Origin: Phascolarctobacterium sp.
GTDB taxonomy: Bacteria; Bacillota; Negativicutes; Acidaminococcales; Acidaminococcaceae
Assembly (NCBI GenBank): GCA_017467905.1
Contig: JAFUKD010000039.1
Location: 1 to 64,000 of the forward strand
DNA: 64,000 nucleotides
Direction of reading: 5' to 3'
Part shown: positions 37,617 through 47,116 of the stretch, piece by piece
Numbering within the stretch: position 1 is the stretch's first letter
How the letters are laid out: each line of letters starts with the position of its first letter
Notes under the pieces: generated by a model
Database searches by the model: none
Seen by the model: only the letters and a program-made list of their open reading frames with translations
Told to the model about the DNA's origin: nothing
Translations under genes and position numbers: made by a program

Positions 37617-38490
37617 ACTTGCCGCCCTCCTTCGCCGCGAACACCATTCTTTCTATTCCCGCATAATCCTTGCGGATGGCAACTGCCCCAAAGCCAGCCT
37701 GACGGCACATTTCCGCCACTGCTTCCCCTTGGTGAATGCCAATCTCGAAAGCTAACAGACCATCTTCAACCATGTGGTCAGGTGCTTCTTTAGTAATACG
37801 TCTATAAAAATCAAGTCCATCTGCCCCGCCGTCTAAAGCTCCGCGAGGCTCCTGCTGTACGTCCTTTGCCAAGCCGGCAATATCTGCCGCAGGAATATAG
37901 GGCGGGTTGGAAACGATAATGTCAAACTTCTTATCCAAAGGAACATTGCTGAACACGTCACTGCGCAGGAAGCCTGCACGCTCTGCAACGCCAATAGTAG
38001 TTGCGTTTTCCTTAGCAACCACAAGCGCGCCAACAGAAATATCCACGCCTACACCCTTGGCTTGGGGTAAGTAATCCAACAGGGAAACGATAATGGCACC
38101 GCTACCCGTACCGATATCCAAAATCTTTACGTCGCCGCCAACAGCTTCTGCCGCCATCACGATACTTTCAACCAAAAGCTCCGTCTCAGGACGAGGAACC
38201 AGAGTATCGGGCGTAACCTTGAAGGTGTTGCGCATAAATGCCTTCTCCCCTAAGATATACGCCAAAGGCTCGTGAGCAGCACGGCGCAGCAGATATTTTT
38301 TGAATTGCGCCAGCTCGCCTTCGGTTAAGGGTCTGTCAAAATCTACATATAATGTAATGCGCTCGCAGTTCAAAACAGCACAAAGCAGCACCTCAGCGTC
38401 AAGGCGTGGGTTTTCCACGCCCTTATCTGCGAAGTACTGCTTTGTCCAATTTAATGTTTTCATTATTGTCCAAACAGGTTTAGCTTCCAT
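37585..38490 (-). CDS. prmC: Release factor glutamine methyltransferase
   Basis: A 301-residue SAM-dependent methyltransferase. The SAM motif is ILDIGTGSGAIIVSLL and the catalytic NPPY is in DIIVSNPPYIPAADI. It methylates the glutamine of the GGQ motif in release factors. The ATG at 38490 overlaps the prfA stop by one base; a second ATG nine codons later is possible. prfA-prmC-sua5 is a common order. Confidence 0.95.
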   Translation of the reverse strand: MEAKPVWTIMKTLNWTKQYFADKGVENPRLDAEVLLCAVLNCERITLYVDFDRPLTEGELAQFKKYLLRRAAHEPLAYILGEKAFMRNTFKVTPDTLVPRPETELLVESIVMAAEAVGGDVKILDIGTGSGAIIVSLLDYLPQAKGVGVDISVGALVVAKENATTIGVAERAGFLRSDVFSNVPLDKKFDIIVSNPPYIPAADIAGLAKDVQQEPRGALDGGADGLDFYRRITKEAPDHMVEDGLLAFEIGIHQGEAVAEMCRQAGFGAVAIRKDYAGIERMVFAAKEGGKYANLLLEIAK

Positions 38491-39557
38491 TATTTCACCT
38501 GACGTAATTGTTCACTTTGTTTTGCCGTAATGAGGGCATCCATCAGCTCGTCCATGTCACCATTGACAATGGCTTCCAGCTTGTGCAGGGTTAAGCCAAT
38601 GCGATGGTCAGTCACGCGGCCTTGAGGATAGTTATAGGTGCGGATACGTTCACTGCGGTCGCCGGTGCCAACCTGGCTTTTACGGTCTTCGGCAGTTGCC
38701 GCACGTTGTTTTTCCTGTTCCACTTCCAAAATGCGGGCACGCAATACGCGCATACATTTTTCGCGGTTCTTGATTTGAGATTTTTCGTCCTGGCATTGCG
38801 CCACAATACCGGTGGGCAAGTGGGTAATGCGCACTGCGGATTCAGTCTTGTTAACGTACTGACCGCCTGCACCGCCTGCGCGATAGGTATCAATACGCAA
38901 ATCTGCAGGATTGATTTCTACGTCCACCTCTTCTGCTTCCGGCAGCACTGCTACGGTAACGGTGGAGGTGTGTACGCGGCCTTGGCTTTCGGTTTCCGGA
39001 ACACGCTGTACGCGGTGAACACCGCTTTCAAATTTCATACGGCTAAAGACGCTGTCCCCATTAACTTGGAACACAACTTCCTTGAGGCCGCCCAATTCGG
39101 TGGGGTTGGAATCTAAAATCTCTACACGCCAGCCTCTGGTTTCTGCGTAGCGCAGGTACATTCTAAAGAGCACGCCTGCAAAAAGGGCAGCCTCTTCACC
39201 GCCGGCGCCGCCACGAATTTCCACAATTACGTTCTTGTCGTCGTTAGGGTCAGAGGGCAGCAGCAGAATGGTAAGGCGTTCTTCATAAGCAGCAATTTGC
39301 GGTTTCAATTCTTTCAGCTCTTCCTTCGCCATTTCTACCAGCTCTTCATCGTCACCGGCAAGCATAATCTCTTCGGCATCCTCCTTAGCCCGCACCATAT
39401 CGCGGTACTCGCGGAAGGCAGTAACAATATCGGTAAGCTTAGCATGTGCCTTGGTGCATTTTAGCCATTCGTCTTGGTTGGCAATAACATCCGGGTCACT
39501 AATGCGTGCTTCCAAATCTAAATATCTATCTTCAATAGCTTGTAATTTATCAATCAT
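38490..39557 (-). CDS. prfA: Peptide chain release factor 1
   Basis: A 355-residue class I release factor. The GGQ motif is in [23 protein letters not shown] in [10 protein letters not shown] reads UAA and UAG stop codons, which separates RF1 from RF2. It overlaps the DUF1385 gene by 8 bases. Confidence 0.97.
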   Translation of the reverse strand: MIDKLQAIEDRYLDLEARISDPDVIANQDEWLKCTKAHAKLTDIVTAFREYRDMVRAKEDAEEIMLAGDDEELVEMAKEELKELKPQIAAYEERLTILLLPSDPNDDKNVIVEIRGGAGGEEAALFAGVLFRMYLRYAETRGWRVEILDSNPTELGGLKEVVFQVNGDSVFSRMKFESGVHRVQRVPETESQGRVHTSTVTVAVLPEAEEVDVEINPADLRIDTYRAGGAGGQYVNKTESAVRITHLPTGIVAQCQDEKSQIKNREKCMRVLRARILEVEQEKQRAATAEDRKSQVGTGDRSERIRTYNYPQGRVTDHRIGLTLHKLEAIVNGDMDELMDALITAKQSEQLRQVK

Positions 39558-40551
39558 TAGTAGCTTTCTCCTGCAAAGTATTTTCGTTAGCAGCTTCGTC
39601 CATTGCAGGAGCCTCTTCTGCTTCTACAATAGCTTCGGTAACTTCTTCCTTGGACTCTTCCTTCTGCTTGGCTTCATCAGCATATTCAGGCAGCACTGCC
39701 TTCAAGGAGGCAATGGCAACCTCAATCTGCGAATCGTCCGGCTGACGGGTGGTAAGCTTTTGCAGCAGCAGGCCCGGCATAATGGAACAGCGCACAAGTG
39801 GGTTATCGCAGTGAGCTCCGGCAAAGCGGATAATTTCGTAGCTGATACCTGCAATTACAGGCATCAGGATTACACGGGAAGCAATGCGTTCCAATAAATT
39901 GGGCCAGCCTAAGAAGGTAAAGACGAACATACTAATCATCATTACAATCATCAGGAAGTTGGTGCCACAACGAGGGTGCAGTGTGCTAAAGGGGCGCACG
40001 TTTTCCACCTCAAGGGGCAAGCCTGCTTCGTAGGTGTAAATAGTTTTGTGCTCCGCACCGTGGTACTGGAACACTCTTTGAATATCCTCCATGGCAGAGA
40101 TGGATGCTATATAGATTAAGAAAATCATCATACGCAAAACGCCCTCTGCCAGGTTTAGCAGCATGGGGTCATTGGTAAGGCTGTGCAGGAAGCGCATGGA
40201 CCAGGTGGGAATAACAATGAACAAGCCCACTGCCAGCAGAACGGAGGTTGCAATGGTCATTGCCATCTCCTTGCTGGAAAGCTGTTCATCCTCTTCGCCG
40301 GATACCTGCGCAGAATAAGCAAGCGCCTTCATACCGTCGTGTAATGATTCAAATAATGCAATAACGCCGCGCAGCAGCGGTTTTTTCAAGATTGGATATT
40401 TGTCGCGGATACTGTTGACGTTCCTTACGTCTACAATAATTTCGCCATCAGGCTGACGAACGGCTACGGCAACCTTCTCCTTGCCGCGCATCATCACGCC
40501 TTCAATTACAGCTTGTCCGCCGACATTCATACGTTCTTTTTCGTTACTCAT
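39550..40551 (-). CDS. DUF1385 family membrane protein
   Basis: A 333-residue protein starting with the family signature [20 protein letters not shown]. It has membrane segments around residues 95-120, 130-160, 205-230, the motif [13 protein letters not shown] and [10 protein letters not shown], and an acidic C-terminal tail. It lies upstream of prfA and near rpmE, the usual Firmicute neighbourhood. Function is unknown. Confidence 0.92.
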   Translation of the reverse strand: MSNEKERMNVGGQAVIEGVMMRGKEKVAVAVRQPDGEIIVDVRNVNSIRDKYPILKKPLLRGVIALFESLHDGMKALAYSAQVSGEEDEQLSSKEMAMTIATSVLLAVGLFIVIPTWSMRFLHSLTNDPMLLNLAEGVLRMMIFLIYIASISAMEDIQRVFQYHGAEHKTIYTYEAGLPLEVENVRPFSTLHPRCGTNFLMIVMMISMFVFTFLGWPNLLERIASRVILMPVIAGISYEIIRFAGAHCDNPLVRCSIMPGLLLQKLTTRQPDDSQIEVAIASLKAVLPEYADEAKQKEESKEEVTEAIVEAEEAPAMDEAANENTLQEKATND

Positions 40552-40609
40552 TTGGTATCTCCAAAATTCTCACAGGAATATCTTGATAAGATTTTACCAT
40601 AAAACTTAC

Positions 40610-40730
40610 AAAAGCGTTAGAAGTGCTGGAAGGCACGAAGCAATAAAATTCGTGAAGCGACGGTGTACTAGTAGTACGTCGAGCAAGCGAATGAATTGCG
40701 ACAAAGCATAACAGTGCTTATAACGCTTTT
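40610..40730. repeat. Large imperfect hairpin, REP-like
   Basis: AAAAGCGTTA (40610-40619) and TAACGCTTTT (40721-40730) close a stem that contains further inverted segments, including CGACGGTGTACTAGTAGTAC and GTCGAGCAAGCG. It fills the gap between the DUF1385 gene and the rpmE terminator. Confidence 0.5.
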
Positions 40731-40744
40731 ACCTAGATATAAAT

Positions 40745-40777
40745 ACAGCAGAGCTTTCTTGACGTAAGCTCTGCTGT
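40745..40777 (-). terminator. Terminator of rpmE
   Basis: ACAGCAGAGCTT and AAGCTCTGCTGT pair over 12 bases with a 9-base loop, 13 bases past the rpmE stop on the minus strand. Confidence 0.8.
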
Positions 40778-40789
40778 AATTTGTAGAAA

Positions 40790-40993
40790 TTATTTGCCAG
40801 TGTTGTAGCGTCTGTTGAATTTTTCGATACGGCCGCGAGCAGCAGCTTGGCGTTGGTGACCGGTGAAGAACGGATGGCATTTGGAGCAAACGTCAACGCG
40901 CAATTCCGGTTTTACGCTACCAGTCATGAAGGTTGCACCGCAAGCGCAGGTAGCTTTAACTTCATTGTATTTCGGATGAATTTTTTCTTGCAT
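40790..40993 (-). CDS. rpmE: 50S ribosomal protein L31, zinc-binding type
   Basis: A 67-residue protein beginning MQEKIHPKYNEVKATCACG, with the zinc ligands in TCACGATF and VDVCSKCHPFFTG. This is the C+ (zinc) form rather than the zinc-free paralogue. AGAGGTG lies before the ATG. It stands alone between terminators and near prfA, as in many Firmicutes. Confidence 0.97.
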   Translation of the reverse strand: MQEKIHPKYNEVKATCACGATFMTGSVKPELRVDVCSKCHPFFTGHQRQAAARGRIEKFNRRYNTGK

Positions 40994-41136
40994 TCTTGTA
41001 CACCTCTCTTCGCTGTTAAAATGTGTATGTTTAGTCGATATTAACGCTAAATAATTGTATCACAAGGTGACAAGATAAGCAAGCTGTTTTTCTTATTCCC
41101 AAAATTATTTTTAAAACCCGAAAGGTCAGACTACAT

Positions 41137-42795
41137 CTATCTTTCGATGATGCCGCCACCCACTACATATTGTCCGTCGTAGAACACAACAGCCTGTCCC
41201 GGAGTAATTGCCCGTTGAGGCTCGTCAAAAATTACATGTACCAAACCATCTTCTGCAGGCTCGATGGTAGCAGGAACATCCTTCATTCTGTAACGCGCCT
41301 TCGCCGTAACGTGCAGGGGCTCCTTCAATTCATCAATGGTGATGAAGTTTACATTGCTCGCCCACAGCTCCTTGGCGAAAAGTGCGTCGTTAGGACCAAG
41401 CACCACAGTATTGGTAGCAATGTCCTTGCGGATTACGTACAGGGGGTACTCGTAGGAAATGCCCAAGCCCTTACGCTGACCAATGGTATAATGCAGCTGC
41501 CCCTTGTGCTGTCCTAAAACAGTGCCGTCTAAATGAACGAACTTGCCGGGCTTGCTCTTCACTCCCAAGCGGGCAATAACTGCTGCGTAGTCACCATCCG
41601 GAACAAAGCAGATGTCCTGACTATCGGACTTGCGAGCTACAGCCAGGCCTGTTGCCTCTGCCTTAGCGCGAATCTCTGCCTTGGTAAGGCTTGCCAGCGG
41701 AAGCAGGGTATGCGCCAATTGGTCTTGGGTCATGTTAAAAAGCATATAGCTTTGGTCCTTAGAGGCATCATCACCGCGAGCGAGAAGCCAACGGTTTTTA
41801 GCTTCGTCGTACTCAATACGTGCGTAGTGCCCCGTCGCCATGTATTCACATCCCAAAGCCTGCGCCGCCTCGAACAGCTTGCCAAACTTGATATGCTTGT
41901 TGCAGTCCACACAGGGGTTAGGCGTACGCCCGCTTTTATATTCATTTACAAAATGGTTGATAACGCATTTTTTGAAGCAGGCACTAAAATCCAAGACGTG
42001 ATGCTCCATGCCCAGCTTTTCAGCAACTGCTTTGGCATCTGCCACGTCCTGCTTGGGAACATCAGGTTCGTTGATGCCTACTTCCCTATTACCAAACATC
42101 TTTACTGTAGCGCCAACAGCCTCGTAACCCTGCTCCTGCAAAAATACGGCAGTGGTACTACTGTCAACACCGCCGCTCATGGCGACTAAAACTTTTTTCT
42201 TCATTTTAATTTGCCCTAGCTCTGCGCATGCCTGGCTAATGGCTTCCTCATCCACACGCATTGCCAAAATAGTTTTTTCAATCAGCTCGTCCACAGTCCA
42301 GCCAAGGCGCTCTGCCCCAAGGGTAATTACCTCACGGCTGCAGCCTGCAGCGAACTTTTTATCCTTAAATTTTTTCTTAACGGATTTCAGTTCCAGGTCC
42401 ATAACACTTTTGGAGGGACGCATAATTGCTGCCGCACCAATTAAGCCGCTCAGCTCGTCAATGGCAAAGAGTACCTTTTCCATTTGGTGCTCCGGCGCGA
42501 TGTCATCCTGCGCCAAGCCGTAGCCATGACTTGCAGTTGCACGGATAAGGCGCTCTTCCAAACCTTTTTCTCGCATGATTTCTTGAGATTTAACGCAGTG
42601 CTCCGTAGGATAAAGTTCAAAATCCAAGTCGTGGAGCAAGCCTACCTGTGCCCAGAAATCTGCTTCGTCAGCATAGCCAAGCTCATTAGCGAAATAACGC
42701 ATAATGCCTTCTACGGTTAAAGCATGACGCAGATGAAAAGCCTCCTTATTATATTCTGTCAACAACTGCCAAGCAGCCTCGCGTGTTAAAGTCAT
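41137..42795 (-). CDS. mnmA: HD-domain hydrolase fused to tRNA 2-thiouridylase MnmA
   Basis: A 552-residue protein from the ATG at 42795 (GGAGG upstream). Residues about 1-195 form an HD-type domain (FHLRHALTVEGIMRYFANEL and VGLLHDLDFELYPTEH). From about 200 it is a complete MnmA with PP-loop VLVAMSGGVDSSTTAVF and the two catalytic cysteines in GRTPNPCVDCNKH and SDSQDICFVPDG. MnmA puts sulfur on U34 of Lys, Glu and Gln tRNAs; normal length is near 360-370. The HD part may hydrolyse a nucleotide or phosphate ester, but its link to tRNA thiolation is unknown. Confidence 0.93.
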   Translation of the reverse strand: MTLTREAAWQLLTEYNKEAFHLRHALTVEGIMRYFANELGYADEADFWAQVGLLHDLDFELYPTEHCVKSQEIMREKGLEERLIRATASHGYGLAQDDIAPEHQMEKVLFAIDELSGLIGAAAIMRPSKSVMDLELKSVKKKFKDKKFAAGCSREVITLGAERLGWTVDELIEKTILAMRVDEEAISQACAELGQIKMKKKVLVAMSGGVDSSTTAVFLQEQGYEAVGATVKMFGNREVGINEPDVPKQDVADAKAVAEKLGMEHHVLDFSACFKKCVINHFVNEYKSGRTPNPCVDCNKHIKFGKLFEAAQALGCEYMATGHYARIEYDEAKNRWLLARGDDASKDQSYMLFNMTQDQLAHTLLPLASLTKAEIRAKAEATGLAVARKSDSQDICFVPDGDYAAVIARLGVKSKPGKFVHLDGTVLGQHKGQLHYTIGQRKGLGISYEYPLYVIRKDIATNTVVLGPNDALFAKELWASNVNFITIDELKEPLHVTAKARYRMKDVPATIEPAEDGLVHVIFDEPQRAITPGQAVVFYDGQYVVGGGIIER

Positions 42796-42815
42796 AAACC
42801 TTCCTCCAAACAAAT

Positions 42816-43748
42816 TTAATCTATGAAGCCCGGCGTAGTCAAATAGCGCTCGCCAGTATCGGGTAACAGTACAACTATGTTCTTACCCTTGAATTCCGGC
42901 AGCTGCGCCAAAAGTGTTGCCGCGTAGGCAGCTGCGCCGGAAGAAATGCCCACTAACAAGCCTTCATGTTTTGCCAAAAGGCGGCTTGTTTTTAAAGCAT
43001 CATCAGCATTGATGTCCAGTACCTTGTCTACAACGGTAGCATCAAAGTTTTTAGGAATAAAGTTGGCACCAATACCTTGAATTTTGTGGGGACCCGGTTT
43101 ACCACCATTTAAAATAGGAGAAACGTCGGGTTCCACTGCAAAAACTTTTATATCAGGATTTTGTTCTTTCAAATATTTACCTACGCCGGAAACAGTACCG
43201 CCAGTACCAACGCCAGCAACGAAAACATCCACCTTGCCTTCGGTATCCTTCCAGATTTCCGGGCCAGTAGTGTTATAATGCATCTTCGGGTTTGCCGGGT
43301 TATCAAATTGGCTGGGAATAAAAGCCCCATCAATTTCCTGTGCCAGCTCTACAGCCTTGTCGATAGCGCCCTTCATACCTTGAGCACCGGGAGTAAGCAC
43401 CAGCTCTGCGCCGTATGCTTTCAACAGATTACGACGTTCCAGGCTCATGGTGTCGGGCATTGTCAAAATAGCACGATAACCTTTGGCAGCAGCTACGCTG
43501 GCAAGACCAATACCCGTATTACCGCTTGTAGGTTCAATGATGACACTGCCAGGCTTTAACAAACCTTGTGCTTCTGCCGCTTCAATCATGGCAAAAGCAA
43601 TTCTGTCCTTAGTGCTCCCCGCAGGATTAAAATATTCCAGCTTTGCAAAAACATTCGCAGGTAACTGCAAAGCGCTGCCGTAATTATTAAGGGCGAGCAA
43701 AGGAGTATTACCAATCAAATCAGTTAAACGTTGAGCAATTTTAGCCAT
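42816..43748 (-). CDS. cysK: Cysteine synthase A
   Basis: A 310-residue PLP enzyme making cysteine from O-acetylserine and sulfide. The PLP lysine is in PAGSTKDRIAFAM, the substrate loop is EPTSGNTGIGLASVAA and the phosphate-binding turn is GVGTGGTVSGVG. AAGGAG precedes the ATG. An Rrf2 regulator lies directly upstream and mnmA downstream, so the group looks tied to sulfur supply. Confidence 0.95.
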   Translation of the reverse strand: MAKIAQRLTDLIGNTPLLALNNYGSALQLPANVFAKLEYFNPAGSTKDRIAFAMIEAAEAQGLLKPGSVIIEPTSGNTGIGLASVAAAKGYRAILTMPDTMSLERRNLLKAYGAELVLTPGAQGMKGAIDKAVELAQEIDGAFIPSQFDNPANPKMHYNTTGPEIWKDTEGKVDVFVAGVGTGGTVSGVGKYLKEQNPDIKVFAVEPDVSPILNGGKPGPHKIQGIGANFIPKNFDATVVDKVLDINADDALKTSRLLAKHEGLLVGISSGAAAYAATLLAQLPEFKGKNIVVLLPDTGERYLTTPGFID

Positions 43749-43772
43749 ATAAAGTCATCTCCTTAAAACATA

Positions 43773-43792
43773 CTTTAATCATATGATTTAAG
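43773..43792. promoter_or_regulatory. Palindromic operator candidate upstream of cysK
   Basis: CTTTAATCATATGATTTAAG is a near-perfect palindrome around ATCATATGAT (43778-43787), 25 bases before the cysK start. Regulation by the adjacent Rrf2 protein is inferred. Confidence 0.4.
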
Positions 43793-43869
43793 GAGATTGT
43801 ACACCTGCCAACTTTTACTGTCAAGAATTTTTATACATCCGTAAGCAAAATTTTGGTAAGTAAAATATG

Positions 43870-44298
43870 TCATTTTTTAGCAGCCATCTTGGCTTCGTGG
43901 TTCTTAATCAAATCAACTAAGGTAGTGTTATCAACTACGTCGTCAATGGATTTTTGCATTTTACGATACATATCAATGGTCATGCACTCATCAACATGGT
44001 CACAGTGAGCACCGCATTCCAAGCAAGCCACAGGAACAAGGCTGCCTTCTACCAAACGCAGGATTTCCCCTGCAGTGTATTCTTCGGGAGCTCTTGTCAA
44101 ACGATAACCGCCTTGGGCACCGCGGGCACTTTGCACTAAACCACTTTTGCTGAGCTGGTGAATGATTTGTTCCAAATATTTATCAGAAATATCCTGTCGT
44201 TGAGCGACAGCCTTCAGGGGAATGAAGTTCCCTGTATGATTTACTGCTAAATCCAGCATTAAACGAAGTGCATAGCGACCTTTAGTAGAGATTTTCAT
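43870..44298 (-). CDS. Rrf2/IscR-family transcriptional regulator
   Basis: About 142 residues from the ATG at 44298; a GTG three codons earlier also has a ribosome site. The N-terminal winged helix (MKISTKGRYALRLMLDLAVN) and RGAQGGYRLTRAPEEYTAGE are typical. A cysteine cluster (VACLECGAHCDHVDECMTID) could bind an iron-sulfur cluster, as in IscR, although CymR-type regulators work with CysK itself. Its position before cysK suggests control of cysteine synthesis or iron-sulfur status. Confidence 0.88.
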   Translation of the reverse strand: MKISTKGRYALRLMLDLAVNHTGNFIPLKAVAQRQDISDKYLEQIIHQLSKSGLVQSARGAQGGYRLTRAPEEYTAGEILRLVEGSLVPVACLECGAHCDHVDECMTIDMYRKMQKSIDDVVDNTTLVDLIKNHEAKMAAKK

Positions 44299-44465
44299 AC
44301 AACTCACAACCTTTCCTCATATATAATCATTCTACTATACTATATTGCCGATTTCAATCAAAAGATTTGCGAACGGGAAAGCTTGGGAAAACATTTTGCA
44401 ATTTGTTAGCAATGTGACAGCTTTTATGTTAGAATATGCTTGTATAGTTTTTTAGGAGGCAGATT

Positions 44466-44804
44466 ATGGACGCAGCAAAACTCGATAAAACCTTTAAATA
44501 TTATTTGAACCTGTTTACCCAAGACGAAGAGCTAGCTAAAATTTTGAACAAGGTTAGCTTCCCGGAGCTGTTCAATCCCAAATTCTTGGAAGAAAATAGC
44601 AAATGGACTTCCATGGACGATATGATTTGGCGCAGCGGTTTTGGTATCATGAACCTTTTAGAGGTTGAACAGGTAAACCAAGACAAATGGAACGAATACG
44701 TTGCCAAAAATTCCGATTGCGCAACCTGGCATGAATTTGGCAAGCTGGCAATGGTTGAATGGATGAAGTTCCAGCTGGAAGAACACAAAAAGAAAGGCAA
44801 CTGA
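44466..44804 (+). CDS. Unknown 112-residue protein, plus strand
   Basis: One of very few plus-strand genes. The ATG has TTAGGAGG seven bases upstream and a strong terminator follows, so it is a real gene. The protein is soluble and rich in Trp, Lys and Glu (KWTSMDDMIWRSGFGIMNLL, ATWHEFGKLAMVEWMKFQLE). I recognise no domain. A riboswitch-controlled minus-strand transcript points at it from the right, so it could be opposed by antisense RNA. Confidence 0.75.
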   Translation: MDAAKLDKTFKYYLNLFTQDEELAKILNKVSFPELFNPKFLEENSKWTSMDDMIWRSGFGIMNLLEVEQVNQDKWNEYVAKNSDCATWHEFGKLAMVEWMKFQLEEHKKKGN

Positions 44805-44820
44805 TGCCTTAAAATAAAAA

Positions 44821-44842
44821 AGCCACCGTTTAGGCGGTGGCT
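44821..44842 (+). terminator. Terminator of the 112-residue gene
   Basis: AGCCACCG and CGGTGGCT pair around TTTAGG, followed by TTTTTTATTT. A-rich sequence on the left also allows minus-strand function. Confidence 0.85.
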
Positions 44843-45018
44843 TTTTTATTTGCCCTGCTGCACCCCTACAACAAGGCTGTGGTTAGAGAGAGGAGAAGGA
44901 TAAGTAGAAAACGTAATTCTATCAGAACAGCACTAATCTATGCGTAAGCAAATGTCCCGTTTGCTTATGTACTGTCAAAAAGGAAACCAATATTTCGACC
45001 CGCGTGGATGGAAAACTA

Positions 45019-45050
45019 AAAACCCGTTTCGGCAAGCGTGAAACGGGTTT
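45019..45050 (-). terminator. Terminator downstream of the cobalamin riboswitch
   Basis: AAACCCGTTTC and GAAACGGGTTT (minus strand) form an 11-bp stem followed by TTTAGTTTT. It lies about 50 bases past the aptamer and is the likely expression platform. Confidence 0.8.
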
Positions 45051-45099
45051 AATGCAACAGTAAAAATTCTGCCACTCTCACATAAACAGAACTTTCTTT

Positions 45100-45236
45100 G
45101 AAAACATCTTTCCCGTCGCTCGCAGGTAAGCAAATGCTATATAAAAAGCTCTGCTGGCTTCAGGCAAGCCTGTCACAGCGGCGGGACCACTTTGGATTTG
45201 CACCAAATAAGCTTTCTATACGAAATATTGATTTGT
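45100..45236 (-). ncRNA. Cobalamin riboswitch (orphan)
   Basis: Read on the minus strand, GGTGCAAATCC, GGTCCCGCCGCTGTGA, GCCTGAAGCCAG and GCTTACCTGC occur in the order and spacing of the B12 aptamer. A consensus promoter lies just upstream and a strong terminator just downstream. No same-strand gene follows for about 720 bases; the next gene (44466-44804) is on the opposite strand and the next same-strand gene is the Rrf2 regulator at 44298. The remaining part of the 44805-45409 gap has a small hairpin (GTAAGCAAA and TTTGCTTA near 44945-44968) and no gene. Confidence 0.88.
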
Positions 45237-45243
45237 TACGCTA

Positions 45244-45272
45244 ATTGTACTAAATCTTATTAAGACTGTCAA
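45244..45272 (-). promoter_or_regulatory. Sigma-A promoter of the riboswitch transcript
   Basis: Perfect TTGACA (45267-45272) and TACAAT (45244-45249) on the minus strand are 17 bases apart. Transcription should begin near 45237, right at the aptamer. Confidence 0.8.
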
Positions 45273-45408
45273 TACACTTTTAATATATTTTTATCAAAAT
45301 TCTTTATGAGAACTATTCTTACTAATTTTTAAAGACCATAACCCGCTTTCCAAGGGCGTTACAGGCGTAAAAAAGGCGCTCCTTCTTATCGAAGAAGCGC
45401 TCTAAGTT

Positions 45409-46452
45409 TCACCTTATGGCTTTTTTATCACGGAAGAAAATTTCTAAAACAGGGGGAACTAAAATGTTGATGGCAAGCAATCTTACAAGCTGATAGGCTA
45501 AAATTGTAGCAACGTCCTCACCCATGCTTAACCCAGCCAGAGCCATCTCTGCAATGCCACCGGGAGCCATTGCCAGGAAGGCAGTAATCAGGCTAAAGCC
45601 GTAACGGTCAGAAAGTACATACGCTACACCAATGCTGATGATTACCAAAATAGCAGTACCACCTAAAACAAAGGGAATAACATTCCTTGTTTTGGCAATG
45701 CGATTGGCGTCCATAATCATCCCCATGTAAAGGCCAATGCTTAATTGGGCAGGAGACATGAGCAAGCCGGGAACAGGCTGCACGCTGCCAACAAAGATGT
45801 TGAAGATGGTGGTCATCAGAATGGAGCCCAAGAGTACGGGGGTAGGCATTTTCAGCTTGGTTGCAATTACACTGCCCAAAACCGTCAAGGGTATAAAAAT
45901 TGCCCAGTGATAGCCCACTGCACCTGCATGCATAGCCAAAGGACTGTGAATAACCTTGGCATCCAACAGCCACACCGTCAAAAACGGTACGGAAACAATT
46001 ACCCCGAACAAGCGCAGCACCTGCATTACCATGACTACGTTGGGGTTAACCCGCTTGTCCTCTTCTGCCATGAGCAGGGACATAGTCATGCCACCGGGAA
46101 GCATACCCATAATGCAGCTTTGTAAATCCTCCTTGGTAATCTTGGAAGTAACAATGGCAATGATAATGCTTGCCCCAAGGGCGATGGCGGTAGCTTCCGT
46201 AACACCAAGCAGCTCGTTCATAAAATTGTTCCAGGCATCGGTATTAAAGTTTACGCCAATGCCATAGCCTGCAATCATCAAACCAAAATCCCGCCACAGG
46301 CGAGGCCAGGCAACAGCCCTATCCTTAGCAAAGGTTTTGTAGAAGATTGCCGTTACCATACCGCCCAGCATAAAGGGAATGGGTATGTGCATTTTCATTA
46401 GCATTGTACCTAAACAGCCTGCAGTTATGAAAAGCAAAAGCCTATCCAACAT
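45409..46452 (-). CDS. AbrB-family membrane protein (TIGR03082 duplication type)
   Basis: A 347-residue polytopic protein of eight to ten membrane segments arranged as two repeats. The glycine-rich motifs GMLPGGMTMSLLMAEE and AMAPGGIAEMALAGLSMGED mark the two halves. It is related to proteins labelled AbrB or ammonia monooxygenase, but is neither the DNA-binding AbrB nor a monooxygenase. It may be a transporter; substrate unknown. An imperfect hairpin follows at about 45372-45405. Confidence 0.85.
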   Translation of the reverse strand: MLDRLLLFITAGCLGTMLMKMHIPIPFMLGGMVTAIFYKTFAKDRAVAWPRLWRDFGLMIAGYGIGVNFNTDAWNNFMNELLGVTEATAIALGASIIIAIVTSKITKEDLQSCIMGMLPGGMTMSLLMAEEDKRVNPNVVMVMQVLRLFGVIVSVPFLTVWLLDAKVIHSPLAMHAGAVGYHWAIFIPLTVLGSVIATKLKMPTPVLLGSILMTTIFNIFVGSVQPVPGLLMSPAQLSIGLYMGMIMDANRIAKTRNVIPFVLGGTAILVIISIGVAYVLSDRYGFSLITAFLAMAPGGIAEMALAGLSMGEDVATILAYQLVRLLAINILVPPVLEIFFRDKKAIR

Positions 46453-46471
46453 TTACATCATCCCTTAGATA

Positions 46472-47116
46472 TCAAATATAATTATTTACCGCAGCCATGA
46501 CGCGCTCAATAAGCTCGCCACGCATAGTGTGATTAGAAGAAGAATACACCATAATCTGGTCATCACTTAAACCTAACTCACGACGGAACAAAGCCTTTTG
46601 GCTCATGGCAGCGTTCTTGGAAAGCTTGTCAGATTTTGTCAGGATTACCTGCACCATCAGGCCACAGCTTTTCAGCCAGTGGTAACATTCCATATCGCTT
46701 TCCAAAGGCTTGTGGCGGATATCAATCAGCTGGCAAACCATGGCAAGGTTATCGCTGCCGGAAAGATATTTGGCAATGAAGCCGCTCCATTGGTCGCGGT
46801 TAGCCTTGCCTGTACGGGCAAAGCCATAGCCGGGCAGGTCTACCAGGTAAAATTCTTGACGTTCTACGGATTCATCTTCCAAAGTACGTTTAGCTTCCAA
46901 ATCATAGAAGTTAATAGTTTGAGTTTTGCCGGGAGTAGCGCTTACACGCGCCAAGCCATTACGACGGCACAAAGAATTTATCAAAGAAGATTTGCCCACA
47001 TTACTGCGTCCGATGAACGCCACCTCTGTTAAATCCGGATGAGGGTACTGCTCTGGACGAACAGCAGAAGCAATAAATTTAGAATGGATAATATCCCAAG
47101 AGCCTTTATTTGTCAT
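46472..47116 (-). CDS. ysxC: Ribosome biogenesis GTPase YsxC/EngB
   Basis: A 214-residue small GTPase. G1 is [14 protein letters not shown], the switch I region [11 protein letters not shown]3 is [10 protein letters not shown] and G4 is LTKSDKLS. It helps 50S assembly. It overlaps the end of lon by 11 bases; lon-ysxC is the conserved Firmicute order. Confidence 0.95.
   Translation of the reverse strand: MTNKGSWDIIHSKFIASAVRPEQYPHPDLTEVAFIGRSNVGKSSLINSLCRRNGLARVSATPGKTQTINFYDLEAKRTLEDESVERQEFYLVDLPGYGFARTGKANRDQWSGFIAKYLSGSDNLAMVCQLIDIRHKPLESDMECYHWLKSCGLMVQVILTKSDKLSKNAAMSQKALFRRELGLSDDQIMVYSSSNHTMRGELIERVMAAVNNYI

Noticed and set aside
44501-44800. Minus-strand 99-residue frame that could be the gene controlled by the B12 riboswitch
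   Set aside because: It is the shadow of the plus-strand gene at 44466, lies beyond a terminator and has no ribosome site.
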